From positions 62,001 through 126,000 of the forward strand of contig CADEDY010000005.1 of the NCBI GenBank assembly GCA_902826215.1: DNA of 64,000 nt, read 5' to 3'. The stretch is from an uncultured Bacteroidota bacterium (lineage in GTDB: Bacteria; Bacteroidota; Bacteroidia; Flavobacteriales_F; PHOS-HE28). The first letter of the stretch is position 1, and each line of letters begins with the position of its first letter. Below the pieces are notes generated by a model that ran no database searches, had not been told where the DNA came from, and worked only from the letters and a program-made list of their open reading frames with translations. A program made the translations under genes and the position numbers. Positions 37,887 through 47,124 of the stretch are shown here, piece after piece.

Positions 37887-38693
37887 ATGTTCGAGCAAGC
37901 ACTAGGTCCCTATGTGATCCTTCCGTGGTGCATGGTCGCTCCAGCAGTATGCGGTGCACAGGATGTGCTGGATCCGGAACCGGCGAATGTGCACGCTCCA
38001 TGCATGCTCCAGGCAGAACTTGTTCCCTATGCACCGATCCGGGAGGCCGATGTGCTGTGGGAGCGAAGGGTCTGGCGCGTGATCGATGCAACGGATCCGA
38101 TCAATGAACTGCTGATCGCCCCGTCAGGTTCCTCGGAAGGCTGTTATGGCTTGTTGGATATCATCAAGGCTGGATCGCTGAACGAGGTGTCCATTGTTGC
38201 GTACGACCCCGGGCCGAAAGGCGAAGACGATCATTTCGAGAAGCCTTTCGATCGGGATGAGCTTCGAAGGCTTTGGGCCACATTGGAAGCTGCGGACGGT
38301 CCGAAGGTGACGCGGTACATGATCAAGGAGGATTGGATCTTCGATAAGCAGCGCGGCGAAATGCAGGTGCGTATCATCGGGCTCGCCCCCATGATCGAAG
38401 TCCTTGGTGAGGATGGTGAGCTTCGGGGTCATCGGCCCTTGCTCTGGCTCTACTATCCCGAGTGCCGTTTGCTCTTTGCCCGCTGGCTCGCGTTCGTGGA
38501 TAGGGAGAATGAAGTTTCCAAAAGCTACGAAGCCGTCTTTGGGCAACGTCGCTTCACCAGCACGATCCTCAAGGTGAGCAATGGTATGGATCGAGGGATC
38601 AATGCATACAGCACTGGCTTGGACGCACTGTTGGAAGGTGTTGGCGTGCGCCAACAGCTCTTACAGATCGGATTCGACCTTTGGAATCATTGA
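37887..38693 (+). CDS. Second GldN-family protein (GldO-like paralogue)
   Basis: 268 residues from the ATG giving MFEQALGPYVILPWCMVAPA; in-frame ATGs at 37845 and 37866 are alternatives, so the signal peptide start is uncertain. It is clearly related to gldN along its whole length (APIREADVLWERRVWRVIDA; KEDWIFDKQRGEMQVRIIGL; LWLYYPECRLLFARWLAFVD; FGQRRFTSTILKVSNGMDRG) but diverged, with extra acidic and glycine residues. It follows a terminator, so it has its own expression. Flavobacterium johnsoniae has a comparable tandem gldN-gldO pair with overlapping function. Confidence 0.88.
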   Translation: MFEQALGPYVILPWCMVAPAVCGAQDVLDPEPANVHAPCMLQAELVPYAPIREADVLWERRVWRVIDATDPINELLIAPSGSSEGCYGLLDIIKAGSLNEVSIVAYDPGPKGEDDHFEKPFDRDELRRLWATLEAADGPKVTRYMIKEDWIFDKQRGEMQVRIIGLAPMIEVLGEDGELRGHRPLLWLYYPECRLLFARWLAFVDRENEVSKSYEAVFGQRRFTSTILKVSNGMDRGINAYSTGLDALLEGVGVRQQLLQIGFDLWNH

Positions 38694-38835
38694 ATCCCTT
38701 CGTTGCGGATCATCCGCTCCATGATCAGGCGTGTTCAAGGTGGTGCGCCTTCAGATCCGGGTAGTGCACAGGGCAGGATCACATCCGCATCTTTTCAGAA
38801 TGATCCGCACGTCTTCATCTTCAACCGGATACCCG

Positions 38836-38843
38836 TACTTTTG
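38836..38843 (+). promoter_or_regulatory. -7 element of the ABC-F gene
   Basis: TACTTTTG, a perfect match to the Bacteroidota TAnnTTTG element, 33 bases before the ATG. No clear -33 TTTG was found at the expected spacing. Confidence 0.5.
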
Positions 38844-38875
38844 CGGTCTTTTTCAGGAGTAGCAGCGCATTCGAC

Positions 38876-40816
38876 ATGATCACGGTACAAGGTCTCACAC
38901 TTCATTTCGGTCAACGGCCGATGTTCGACGACATTTCCTTCTTCATCGGAAGCGATGATCGTATCGGACTCGTGGGCCGCAACGGTGCTGGCAAGAGTAC
39001 TCTGCTGAAGATCATGGCCGGTCAGCAGCCCTACGACAAAGGCACCATCGGCAAGCCCAAGGAACTGACCATGGGCTACCTCCCACAGGAGATGGCGCAC
39101 AACCTCACCCTCACGCCATGGCAGGTGGCGGAGAAGGCATTCGAGGAAGCCATGGAACTCAATGCTTCATTGGAGCGCATCGAGAAGGATCTGGAGAAGG
39201 CCACCACGGACGACGAGGCCATGGAATTGGCAACCATGCTGGCTCATGCACATGAAAGGCTGAATGCCATCGGTGCTGCGGACCACGACATGCAGATCGA
39301 GAAGATGCTCAAGGGCATCGGCTTCGTGGAAGCGGACATGCATCGGCTGATGAGCGAACTGAGCGGTGGTTGGCGCATGCGGGCCGAACTGGCGCGACTC
39401 CTTCTAATGCAACCGGATCTGTTGTTGCTCGATGAGCCCACGAACCACCTCGATCTTCCTGCCATCCAGTGGTTGGAGGATCTGTTGCGCAATTACCCCG
39501 CGGCCTTGGTCCTGATCTCACACGATAAGACCTTCCTGGACCGCCTGACGAAACGGACCTTGGAAGTGCTGGGTGGCAAGTTGATCGATCGCAAAGTGCC
39601 GTGGAGCCAATATGTGGAGTTGCGGAAGGTTGAGCGCGAGCAACAGGCCTCTGCTGCCAAGGATCAGCAGCGCTACATCAAGGAGACCACCGACCTGATC
39701 AATAAGTTCCGCGCCAAAGCAAGTAAAGCGGCCTTTGCGCAAAGCTTGATCACCAAGTTGGACAAGCTCGAGCGGATCGAGGTGGACGACGAGGACCTTC
39801 GGAAGATGCTCGTGAAGTTCCCACCGGCACCCACCAGCGGCAAGATCGTTGCCGAGGTGAAGGGTGTGAGCAAGGCTTATCCTGATCCGAATCGTCCAGG
39901 TGAGGAGAAACGCATCTTCCAGAACGCGGAATTGACCATCGCGAAAGGGGAGCACTTGGCACTGGTCGGTGCGAACGGAACAGGAAAGAGCACCCTCGTA
40001 CGCATGATCATGAACGAGGAGCAGTACGAAGGCGAGATACGACTCGGGCACAACGTCATCATCGGGTATTATGCGCAGGACATGCCGGAACGGATGCCGC
40101 CGCAGAACACGGTGATGGAGACCGCCGAATACGCTGCTAGTGAAGAGAACCGACTGCGCGTACGGGCCATGCTCGGCGCCTTCATGTTCAGCGGTGATGA
40201 CGTGGACAAGAAGGTGAAAGTGCTGAGTGGTGGTGAACGCGCGCGTTTGGCCTTGTGCTGTATGTTGCTGAAGCCGCTCAACTTCCTCATTCTCGACGAG
40301 CCCACACACCACTTGGACATCCAGAGCAAGGACGTGTTGAAGGAAGCCTTGAAGAATTACGACGGTGCTTTCCTGCTGGTAAGTCACGATCGTGATTTCC
40401 TCACCGGATTGACCACGCGGTTGCTCGAATTGGACGACTATCGGATCCGCGACCAGCACATGGATATCCTTGAGCTCATCGAGAAGCGCAAGGCCTTGCA
40501 GGGTGCTGACATCGGCAAGTCCAGCGCCGCGAAAGTGAAAGCTCCCAAAGGAGAAAAGCAATCCGATCAGCGCGACAAACGCGATCGCGAGAAGGAGCGA
40601 CGCAAAGCGCAGAATGCCGTTGATCGCTTGGAGAAGCAGCTCGCTGACCTGGAAAAGGAGGAGAAGGATCTTCAAGCCACGGTGATGAAGGGAGGTATTC
40701 CCGCAGACCAATTGCAGAAAGGGTACGAGCGCTTGGGCGAATTGGCGAAACGCATTGCCGATGTGATGGCCGAGTGGGAAGCCGCTTCTGCGCTATTGGA
40801 GAGCGAAGAGGGTTGA
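38876..40816 (+). CDS. ABC-F family ATPase (ribosome-associated)
   Basis: 646 residues. Two ABC domains and no membrane segment: Walker A GRNGAGKST and GANGTGKST; signatures LSGGWRMRAELARLLL and LSGGERARLALCCMLL; Walker B with DEPTNHLDL and DEPTHHLDI. An inter-domain linker and a Lys/Glu-rich C-terminal coiled coil (about 560-640) complete it. ABC-F proteins bind the ribosomal E site and adjust translation or give antibiotic protection; this one looks like the housekeeping Uup/YdiF-type group. Inserted between the gldN and gldM paralogues. Confidence 0.95.
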   Translation: MITVQGLTLHFGQRPMFDDISFFIGSDDRIGLVGRNGAGKSTLLKIMAGQQPYDKGTIGKPKELTMGYLPQEMAHNLTLTPWQVAEKAFEEAMELNASLERIEKDLEKATTDDEAMELATMLAHAHERLNAIGAADHDMQIEKMLKGIGFVEADMHRLMSELSGGWRMRAELARLLLMQPDLLLLDEPTNHLDLPAIQWLEDLLRNYPAALVLISHDKTFLDRLTKRTLEVLGGKLIDRKVPWSQYVELRKVEREQQASAAKDQQRYIKETTDLINKFRAKASKAAFAQSLITKLDKLERIEVDDEDLRKMLVKFPPAPTSGKIVAEVKGVSKAYPDPNRPGEEKRIFQNAELTIAKGEHLALVGANGTGKSTLVRMIMNEEQYEGEIRLGHNVIIGYYAQDMPERMPPQNTVMETAEYAASEENRLRVRAMLGAFMFSGDDVDKKVKVLSGGERARLALCCMLLKPLNFLILDEPTHHLDIQSKDVLKEALKNYDGAFLLVSHDRDFLTGLTTRLLELDDYRIRDQHMDILELIEKRKALQGADIGKSSAAKVKAPKGEKQSDQRDKRDREKERRKAQNAVDRLEKQLADLEKEEKDLQATVMKGGIPADQLQKGYERLGELAKRIADVMAEWEAASALLESEEG

Positions 40817-40817
40817 T

Positions 40818-40838
40818 ACGAGCGAGCTTTTGGCTCGT
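40818..40838 (+). terminator. Possible hairpin after the ABC-F gene
   Basis: ACGAGC / GCTCGT with a 9-base loop, just past the stop codon and without a T-run. Confidence 0.3.
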
Positions 40839-40975
40839 CCGATCGTTGTGCTGGTGGTGCTCGTCCCGTCCACTGGAAGACCGACACACTTCCCTCTCTT
40901 CGTTACGCTACAGGTCTTGTTGCATTCCATTCAACGAGCGTTGCCCGATGCGCGCTCCATGAACACCGAACGCAC

Positions 40976-42595
40976 ATGGCCGCAGCGAACATGCCCCCGA
41001 GGCAGAAGATGATCAACATGATGTACCTCGTGCTCACCGCGATCCTTGCGCTGAACGTGAGCAAGGAAGTGCTGGATGCTTTCGCCATCATGGATACCGA
41101 ACTGGTGCGAAGCGAACATGCCCATGAGCAGCGCTCGCAAGTGGAATACACTGTCTTCGCCGATGCCGCCAAGCGCTTTCCGGAGAAGTTCGGCGTTGCC
41201 CATGCCCATGCTTTGCGGGTGAAGGCCCAGGCGGATTCACTCGTATCGCATATCGAGCGGATCAAAGTGCAAGCGATCGCGGAAGCGGATGGCCTGAACG
41301 CTTCCGATCTTGTCGGCAAGGATGCCGATGGACGGGATACCCTTCGCGCTTTGTTGGCCTTGGAAGCGAAGGATGACCGCGAGACACTGACGCGGATGAT
41401 GGTGGGCAGTGAACCCTCGGTTCCCAAGCAGACTCCTGGTTCCGCGTATGACCTGAAGGAACGGATCGGTGCTTTTCGCGATAGCCTGAAGACGCTGACC
41501 GGCAACAAAGGCCCTGAACTATCAGCAGCATTGGACATGCTCTTCGACTTTCGCGATCGTCGGGATGCATCCGGCACGATGAACAACTGGGAAAGCACCA
41601 ACTTCTACGATGTACCACTCGCTGCCGGCGTGGCCACGTTGAGCAAGCTGCAAGCCGATGTCCGCAGTTCGGAGAATGATCTGGTGAAGTGGTTGTACAG
41701 GTCTGTACGCATCGATGACTACGGCTTCGGTACGATCACGACCGCGGTGATCCCCCAGAGCAGCGTCATCATGACCGGTGATTCATTCAGGGCGGATGTG
41801 TTCCTAGCTGCATATGATCCGAAGAACCGCCCGAACGTCACGGTGAATGGTGGTTCTCCTTTGCCGATCGGCGCTGACGGCAAGGCCAAACTGCGCTTAC
41901 GCGGCGATCGCATCGGTGAGCAGTTGGTGGAAGGAGTGATCCGTTTCGAGGGGCCGAAAGGGCCAGAAGAGATACCGTATTCAACCTCCTTCCAAGTGAT
42001 GGCCCCGTTGTTGGTCGCGTCGCCAACGAAGATGAACGTGCTCTACCGTGGCGTTGAGAATCCGATCGACCTATCGGTGCCCGGTGTGTCGGCTGATCGC
42101 GTGCAAGCATCCATTTCAACAGGAAGGATCGTTCGTTCCGGCAACGGATGGGTGGCAACCGGCATGACGGCCAACAGCGCCGAAGTGATGGCCACCGTCA
42201 CCCAGCCCGATGGTACCACGCGCCGTATCGGACCGGTCGCTTTCAGGGTGAAGGAACTACCGCCTCCGTCCGCTGTCATTTCCGGGATCGATCCGAGTTC
42301 AACGAAGGTTCCGAAGAATAAGCTGTGCGCAACTCCCGGTTTGTTGGCGAAGGCCCTCGGTTCGGAGTTCGGGGACAATTGGCAGGTCGTTTCCTACGAG
42401 TTCACCTTGGTGCGGAATGGTCAGAGCCCTATCGTTAAGACAGGCGTTGGAAATGAGTTCACTGCGGACCTCAGAACGATCCTCTGTAAACTCAAGACCG
42501 GCGACCAGATCTATATCGAGAACATCAAGGCCAAACTGACGAATGGCCAAGGGACAACGAGGAATTTGGCCCCGATCGCTATCAAGGTACAATGA
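40976..42595 (+). CDS. Second GldM-family protein (motor-shaft paralogue)
   Basis: 539 residues. It repeats the GldM layout: PPRQKMINMMYLVLTAILAL with NVSKEVLDAF as the membrane helix, FDFRDRRDASGTMNNWESTN, SPTKMNVLYRGVENPIDLSV, and a C-terminal domain ending GTTRNLAPIAIKVQ. The gene lies 4.1 kb after gldM itself and without its own gldL, so it would have to use the one GldL here or another in the genome. In length and domain count it is complete, so it does not look decayed. Its start follows the 159-bp gap after the ABC-F gene. Confidence 0.9.
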   Translation: MAAANMPPRQKMINMMYLVLTAILALNVSKEVLDAFAIMDTELVRSEHAHEQRSQVEYTVFADAAKRFPEKFGVAHAHALRVKAQADSLVSHIERIKVQAIAEADGLNASDLVGKDADGRDTLRALLALEAKDDRETLTRMMVGSEPSVPKQTPGSAYDLKERIGAFRDSLKTLTGNKGPELSAALDMLFDFRDRRDASGTMNNWESTNFYDVPLAAGVATLSKLQADVRSSENDLVKWLYRSVRIDDYGFGTITTAVIPQSSVIMTGDSFRADVFLAAYDPKNRPNVTVNGGSPLPIGADGKAKLRLRGDRIGEQLVEGVIRFEGPKGPEEIPYSTSFQVMAPLLVASPTKMNVLYRGVENPIDLSVPGVSADRVQASISTGRIVRSGNGWVATGMTANSAEVMATVTQPDGTTRRIGPVAFRVKELPPPSAVISGIDPSSTKVPKNKLCATPGLLAKALGSEFGDNWQVVSYEFTLVRNGQSPIVKTGVGNEFTADLRTILCKLKTGDQIYIENIKAKLTNGQGTTRNLAPIAIKVQ

Positions 42596-42605
42596 AGGGG
42601 TCGGG

Positions 42606-42630
42606 TTTCACGAAAAAATGCCTATCTTCG
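42606..42630 (+). promoter_or_regulatory. Promoter of the initiator tRNA
   Basis: TATCTTCG (42623-42630), one base from TAnnTTTG, ends 8 bases before the tRNA, with TTTC at 42606-42609. Position is as expected for a Bacteroidota tRNA promoter. Confidence 0.5.
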
Positions 42631-42638
42631 CCGCCCAT

Positions 42639-42711
42639 TGCGGGGTGGAGCAGATGGTAGCTCGTCGGGCTCATAACCCGAAGGCCGTAGGTTCGAGTCC
42701 TACCCCCGCTA
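42639..42711 (+). tRNA. Initiator tRNA-Met (anticodon CAT)
   Basis: 73 bases without encoded CCA. Acceptor TGCGGGG pairs with CCCCGC, leaving position 1 unpaired against position 72 (T opposite T), the initiator hallmark of no Watson-Crick pair there. The anticodon stem has three consecutive G-C pairs (GGG-CTCATAA-CCC), again as in initiators. T-arm GTAGG-TTCGAGT-CCTAC. Discriminator A. Confidence 0.95.
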
Positions 42712-42715
42712 CAAG

Positions 42716-42741
42716 CGAACCCCCGACATGTCGGGGGTTCG
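42716..42741 (+). terminator. Hairpin terminator after the initiator tRNA
   Basis: Perfect 11-base stem CGAACCCCCGA / TCGGGGGTTCG with a 4-base loop, 5 bases past the tRNA and 18 bases before era. It is followed by only a short T stretch. Confidence 0.7.
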
Positions 42742-42759
42742 TCATTTCAAGCAAGAGCC

Positions 42760-43635
42760 ATGGCCCATAAGGCAGGATACGTCAACATCATCGGCGAACC
42801 GAATACGGGGAAGAGCACCTTGCTCAATGCCCTGCTCGGCGAGGAACTGGTGATCGTGAATCCAAAGGCACAGACCACCCGTCACCGGATCCTCGGCCTG
42901 CTGAACGGGGACGACTACCAAGTGGTGCTGAGCGATACACCGGGGATCCTCGATCCGCAGTACCCCATGCAAGAGCGCATGATGGAAGCGGTGAACGAAT
43001 CCTTGAGCGATGCCGACATCCTTGTGGTGATGGTGGAACTGGGGCAACGCCCGGAGCGCTCCGAAGAATTGCTGAAGCGCGCGCAGTGGTTCAAAGGACC
43101 GATGGTGGTGCTGTTGAACAAGGTGGATACGGGGAATGAGGATGCTATCCTGAACGGCTTGGAGACCTGGCAGTCGCAATTCCCAGAGGCCAAGGTGGTG
43201 CCGATCTCCGCCCTACATGGGCTGAATGTGACCGAACTGCGGTCCTATTTGATCGAACACCTGCCCGAACATCCCGCCTACTTTCCGAAGGATGAATTGA
43301 GCGACCGCAACATGCGGTTCTTCGTCAGTGAGTTGATCCGTGAGAAGATCCTCACCATCTACAAGCAGGAGATCCCCTACAGTACGCAAGTGGTGGTGAA
43401 CAGCTATGAGGAAGCTCCGGATATCGTCCGCATCCAAGCGGATGTGATCGTGATGCGCGACAGTCAGAAGGGCATCATCATCGGCAAGGGCGGTGACGCT
43501 TTGCGCCGATTGGGAACCTACTCGCGTATCGCTATCTCAAAATACATCGACCGCAAGGTCTTCCTCGACCTCAAGGTGAAGGTGGATCCGGATTGGCGCG
43601 CCGATGCCGACAAACTGAAGAAATACGGGTATTGA
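42760..43635 (+). CDS. era: GTPase Era
   Basis: 291 residues. G1 GEPNTGKST (12-20), G3 DTPG, G4 NKVD, then a C-terminal KH domain with GIIIGKGGDALRRLG that binds the 3' end of 16S rRNA. Era is needed for 30S maturation. G1 has Thr where most Era proteins have Val or Asn. Immediately upstream of der, 2 bases between stop and start. Confidence 0.97.
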   Translation: MAHKAGYVNIIGEPNTGKSTLLNALLGEELVIVNPKAQTTRHRILGLLNGDDYQVVLSDTPGILDPQYPMQERMMEAVNESLSDADILVVMVELGQRPERSEELLKRAQWFKGPMVVLLNKVDTGNEDAILNGLETWQSQFPEAKVVPISALHGLNVTELRSYLIEHLPEHPAYFPKDELSDRNMRFFVSELIREKILTIYKQEIPYSTQVVVNSYEEAPDIVRIQADVIVMRDSQKGIIIGKGGDALRRLGTYSRIAISKYIDRKVFLDLKVKVDPDWRADADKLKKYGY

Positions 43636-43637
43636 TC

Positions 43638-44942
43638 ATGGGTAATATCGTCGCCATCGTTGGTCGCCCGAACGTGGGCAAGAGCACGCTCTTCAATCGC
43701 CTCATCGAGAGCAAAGCGGCCATCACGGACAACGTGGCCGGTACCACACGCGATCGCCACTACGGCAAGGCCGAATGGAATGGTGTTCTCTTCAGTGTGA
43801 TCGACACCGGTGGGTACATCAGTGGTAGTGATGATGCCTTCGAGGCGGAGATCCGCAAGCAAGTGAGCTTGGCCATCGAAGAAGCGGATTCGATCCTGTT
43901 CCTGGTGGACGTGCATCACGGGCTTACGGGAATGGATGAGACCATCGCGAAGTTGTTGCGTAAAGCCAAGAAACCGGTGGTCTTGGCTGCGAACAAAGTG
44001 GACGAGCACAAACATCAATACGCATCGGCCGAATTCTATGGTCTTGGATTGGGCGAAGTGTTCAATATCGCTGCACAGAGCGGAGCCGGTACAGGCGAAC
44101 TGTTGGATGAACTCGTCAAGGGCTTCACGAAACCGACAGAAGAAGAAGAACCCGATGTGCCCAAGTTCGCCATCGTCGGAAAGCCCAACGTGGGCAAGTC
44201 GTCCTTGGTGAATGCCTTGCTCGGGCGCGAACAGAACATCGTGACCTCGGTGGCGGGAACGACGCGTGATCCCATCAACACGCGGTGGAACGTGTTCGGC
44301 TTCGATGTGATGCTGCTCGATACCGCGGGTATCCGCAGGCGTTCCAAGGTGGACGAGGACATCGAGTTCTACAGCGTGATCCGCTCCATCCGAGCCATCG
44401 AGGACAGCGATGTGTGCTTCCTCATGATCGATGCGCAGGACGGCGTGCAGCAGCAGGATCTGCACATCCTCTCGATCATCCAGAAGAACGGGAAAGGGCT
44501 GGTCGTGCTGGTGAACAAGTGGGACCTGATCGAGAAGGACACCAATACCATGAAGGCTTTCGAAGCCGAGGTGAAACACCGCATGGAACCCTTCACGGAT
44601 ATCCCGGTGCTGTTCATTTCCGTGGTGGAGAAGCAGCGGATCCTCAAGACCATGGAACTGGGCATGAAGGTGTTCGAGGACCGGAAACGCCGCATTCCGA
44701 CCCGGAAATTGAACGATCTGCTCCTGCCCATCATCGAACGGCAACCGCCTCCGATGTACAAAGCCAAGCAGGTGAGTATTAAATTCATCAACCAAGTACC
44801 GACCGCCGTCCCAACGTTCGCCTTCTATTGCAACCTGCCGCAATACATAAAGCCGTCGTACGAGCGCTTCCTCGAGAACCGCTTGCGGGAGCTTTTCAGC
44901 TTCACCGGCGTGCCCATCCGCTTGTTCTTCCGCAAGAAATAG
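43638..44942 (+). CDS. der: Ribosome-assembly GTPase Der (EngA)
   Basis: 434 residues from the ATG giving MGNIVAIVGRPNVGKSTLFN. Two tandem G domains (GRPNVGKS at 9-16; GKPNVGKS at about 180) and a C-terminal KH-like domain (QVPTAVPTFAFYCNLPQYIK) that binds the 50S precursor. An upstream extension of 15 residues lies inside era and is excluded. Its TAG stop overlaps the probable ATA start of the next gene. Confidence 0.97.
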   Translation: MGNIVAIVGRPNVGKSTLFNRLIESKAAITDNVAGTTRDRHYGKAEWNGVLFSVIDTGGYISGSDDAFEAEIRKQVSLAIEEADSILFLVDVHHGLTGMDETIAKLLRKAKKPVVLAANKVDEHKHQYASAEFYGLGLGEVFNIAAQSGAGTGELLDELVKGFTKPTEEEEPDVPKFAIVGKPNVGKSSLVNALLGREQNIVTSVAGTTRDPINTRWNVFGFDVMLLDTAGIRRRSKVDEDIEFYSVIRSIRAIEDSDVCFLMIDAQDGVQQQDLHILSIIQKNGKGLVVLVNKWDLIEKDTNTMKAFEAEVKHRMEPFTDIPVLFISVVEKQRILKTMELGMKVFEDRKRRIPTRKLNDLLLPIIERQPPPMYKAKQVSIKFINQVPTAVPTFAFYCNLPQYIKPSYERFLENRLRELFSFTGVPIRLFFRKK

Positions 44943-47119
44943 CAAAGGCATTCCTTCTTCTTTTCCTGCTGCTTTCCGGCATCCGGGGCTTCGGTCAGGA
45001 CGCCCGTGTCATCCATAAGGACTACGACTGGGGCGGAACGGCAGCGTGGCAGCCGGATTGGTGCACGGTTTCTGATGGGACGGAGATCCTGGAAGATGAT
45101 CTGTCCATTCGACTGAAGAACACCAAGCCCCAGTATCTCGCATTCTTCTTCGAGCGCCGGCAAGTGATCCGATTCGTGACGGAAGAGGATATCCTGAAGT
45201 TCGGTCGGTTCACACTTCCCGAGAGTCTGGATCCGACATACGATCAACGCGATACGCCGTGGGCCAAGCGCGATGAAGCGCCGCGTCCTTTGTGGTTCAA
45301 TGTGCGGTTGGATCATTTCGTTGCGCGCATCATCCGGCCCGATGGCACATGGGGTGAAGTGGGCGCATTCGCCAAGGTGGATCGCCAGCAGGTGCAGACC
45401 TTCCGGACCATGGAGTCGGCGTGGACCAATGTGCTCGATCTGCAATCCATCGTGCCCGGCGATGTGGTCGAGATCCGCTGGAAGTACATGGTGCCGTATG
45501 ATGTGAACGGAAATCGAACGACCGGCTGGCGCGGCTTCCAATGGATGGACAATTGGGCGCGCTTGACCAACTGGCGGATCTTCTTCCACGGTGAATTACC
45601 CATCCGTCATCAGCAGGTCTCACTGCGCTATCATTTGAAACACGGTCTTTCCATTCGCACTTCCAGTTTCTACCACATTGAAGAAGACGGCGATGTGACC
45701 ACCTTGACCTGGGAGAACCGGAACCTACCGGGTTGCATGGATGAAGTGAATGCACGCCCGGGCGCGGATCTGCCCCAGGTGGATGTGACGCTCGCTGCCG
45801 AGGATTTCCGTTACTGGCGTCGCGATCGTCTCAGCGGTCTTCCTTTCCAACAGCCATACTGGATCTATGTGTTGCGCAAGCGCGAGGAACGTGCCATCTG
45901 GTGGCAACGGGTGGCCATGAAGAACGTGCCCGACCAACAGAACAAGCTATTCAACGATTTCGTGGATCGAACGACGCTCGGTTTTCCGGAAGAAGCCACC
46001 GCGCGGAAGATGGAGGCCTTGCACAATTACATCGCCGAACACTTCGCCTACAAGAACGACAGCCTCTGGTATCAAGAAGTGGATCGGAGATTGGCGAGGA
46101 TCGGCGATCAGGTGAGTGATGAACGCATTCGCGAGATCAGTCGATACGACCTGTATTCCAAATTGGCGTATGGCGTAAAGGCCGGTTACAGCACCGCATA
46201 CCTTATGGACAAGCGCGTCGGTAGCTTGGACGATGGCTGGATGACACCGATGTGGGACAACGACTTCCTCTTCGGGGTGCGGGACGACGATCAGGTCCTC
46301 TGGATGCACCCTAAGCGTGGGGCCATGGGTCTGTGGGCGAACGAGTTGCCGTTCTATTGGCAAGGAACGAATGCGCTCTTGATGACGTCCGACCTGCTCG
46401 TTGCTGATATTCCACCACCTCCGCTCTTCCATGAATTGCCGGAATCGTCTTCCGAGGCGAACATGCGCGTGCTGGAGACCGATCTGCAGGTGGCGTTAGG
46501 GAACGGTTCTGTACGTGCCCGGTCACGCGTGTTGTTGAGTGGGCAGTTCAGTACACTTGGTCGTTCCGCATATCTGCTAGGATCCATGGATGCGCATGTA
46601 GATCCACAGTACGGTGATGTGCTGAAGCAAGCCTTCGTAAAAGGCGATGGCGCATGGCAGGTGCGGTCGAATTCTTCCGTGGCACCGTATCGATTCCAAG
46701 CCACGCGCGATGCGGCTTTTGATGGTTTTGTCCTGCTCGAAGGAGATGAGGTGCGCTCCTTGGATCTGTCATCCTGCATCGGACATGCGGCGCCAGATCG
46801 CTTCTCGGGTGCGGATCGTGATCTACCGTTCTATTGGGACTTCGCGCAGTCCGACCGCTCCATCATCGATCTGCATTTCGATCACCCAGTGGAGTTCTTG
46901 AACCTCTCAGAATTGAGTGCCACGTTCAGCACGCCGAATGCCGACCTCGTGCGCACGGTGACGAGCGATGCGCCTGATCAAGTGCGCATAGAGAGTCTAC
47001 TGCGCGTGCATGGACTTCGCGAAGAAGTGCAGGATGCAGCGGCGCTCCAGTGCTTGATTGAAGCGGCTTTGGCAAAGGACCTTGTGCTGAAGTTCCGCTT
47101 GAGAACAGGTCAACCTTGA
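44939..47119 (+). CDS. Exported DUF3857-type protein with probable AUA start
   Basis: 726 residues if translation begins at ATA 44939-44941, which overlaps the der stop as ATAG and gives the ideal signal peptide (M)AKAFLLLFLLLSGIRGFGQ. No in-frame ATG, GTG or CTG exists nearby; the only usual alternative is TTG at 44828, deep inside der, which would add 37 residues ahead of the signal. The N-terminal part (DARVIHKDYDWGGTAAWQPD, SIVPGDVVEIRWKYMVPYD) matches DUF3857-like proteins; the middle has a transglutaminase-like layout (MEALHNYIAEHFAYKNDSLW; YGVKAGYSTAYLMDKRVG) with no evident Cys. Envelope protein of unknown role. Confidence 0.72.
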   Translation: MAKAFLLLFLLLSGIRGFGQDARVIHKDYDWGGTAAWQPDWCTVSDGTEILEDDLSIRLKNTKPQYLAFFFERRQVIRFVTEEDILKFGRFTLPESLDPTYDQRDTPWAKRDEAPRPLWFNVRLDHFVARIIRPDGTWGEVGAFAKVDRQQVQTFRTMESAWTNVLDLQSIVPGDVVEIRWKYMVPYDVNGNRTTGWRGFQWMDNWARLTNWRIFFHGELPIRHQQVSLRYHLKHGLSIRTSSFYHIEEDGDVTTLTWENRNLPGCMDEVNARPGADLPQVDVTLAAEDFRYWRRDRLSGLPFQQPYWIYVLRKREERAIWWQRVAMKNVPDQQNKLFNDFVDRTTLGFPEEATARKMEALHNYIAEHFAYKNDSLWYQEVDRRLARIGDQVSDERIREISRYDLYSKLAYGVKAGYSTAYLMDKRVGSLDDGWMTPMWDNDFLFGVRDDDQVLWMHPKRGAMGLWANELPFYWQGTNALLMTSDLLVADIPPPPLFHELPESSSEANMRVLETDLQVALGNGSVRARSRVLLSGQFSTLGRSAYLLGSMDAHVDPQYGDVLKQAFVKGDGAWQVRSNSSVAPYRFQATRDAAFDGFVLLEGDEVRSLDLSSCIGHAAPDRFSGADRDLPFYWDFAQSDRSIIDLHFDHPVEFLNLSELSATFSTPNADLVRTVTSDAPDQVRIESLLRVHGLREEVQDAAALQCLIEAALAKDLVLKFRLRTGQP

Positions 47120-47124
47120 GCGTA

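Noticed and set aside
36538-38091. 517-codon open frame opposite gldM and gldN
   Set aside because: Shadow of well-supported gld genes; no signal or domain.
43518-44951. 477-codon open frame opposite era and der
   Set aside because: Antisense to two essential GTPases with clear motifs.
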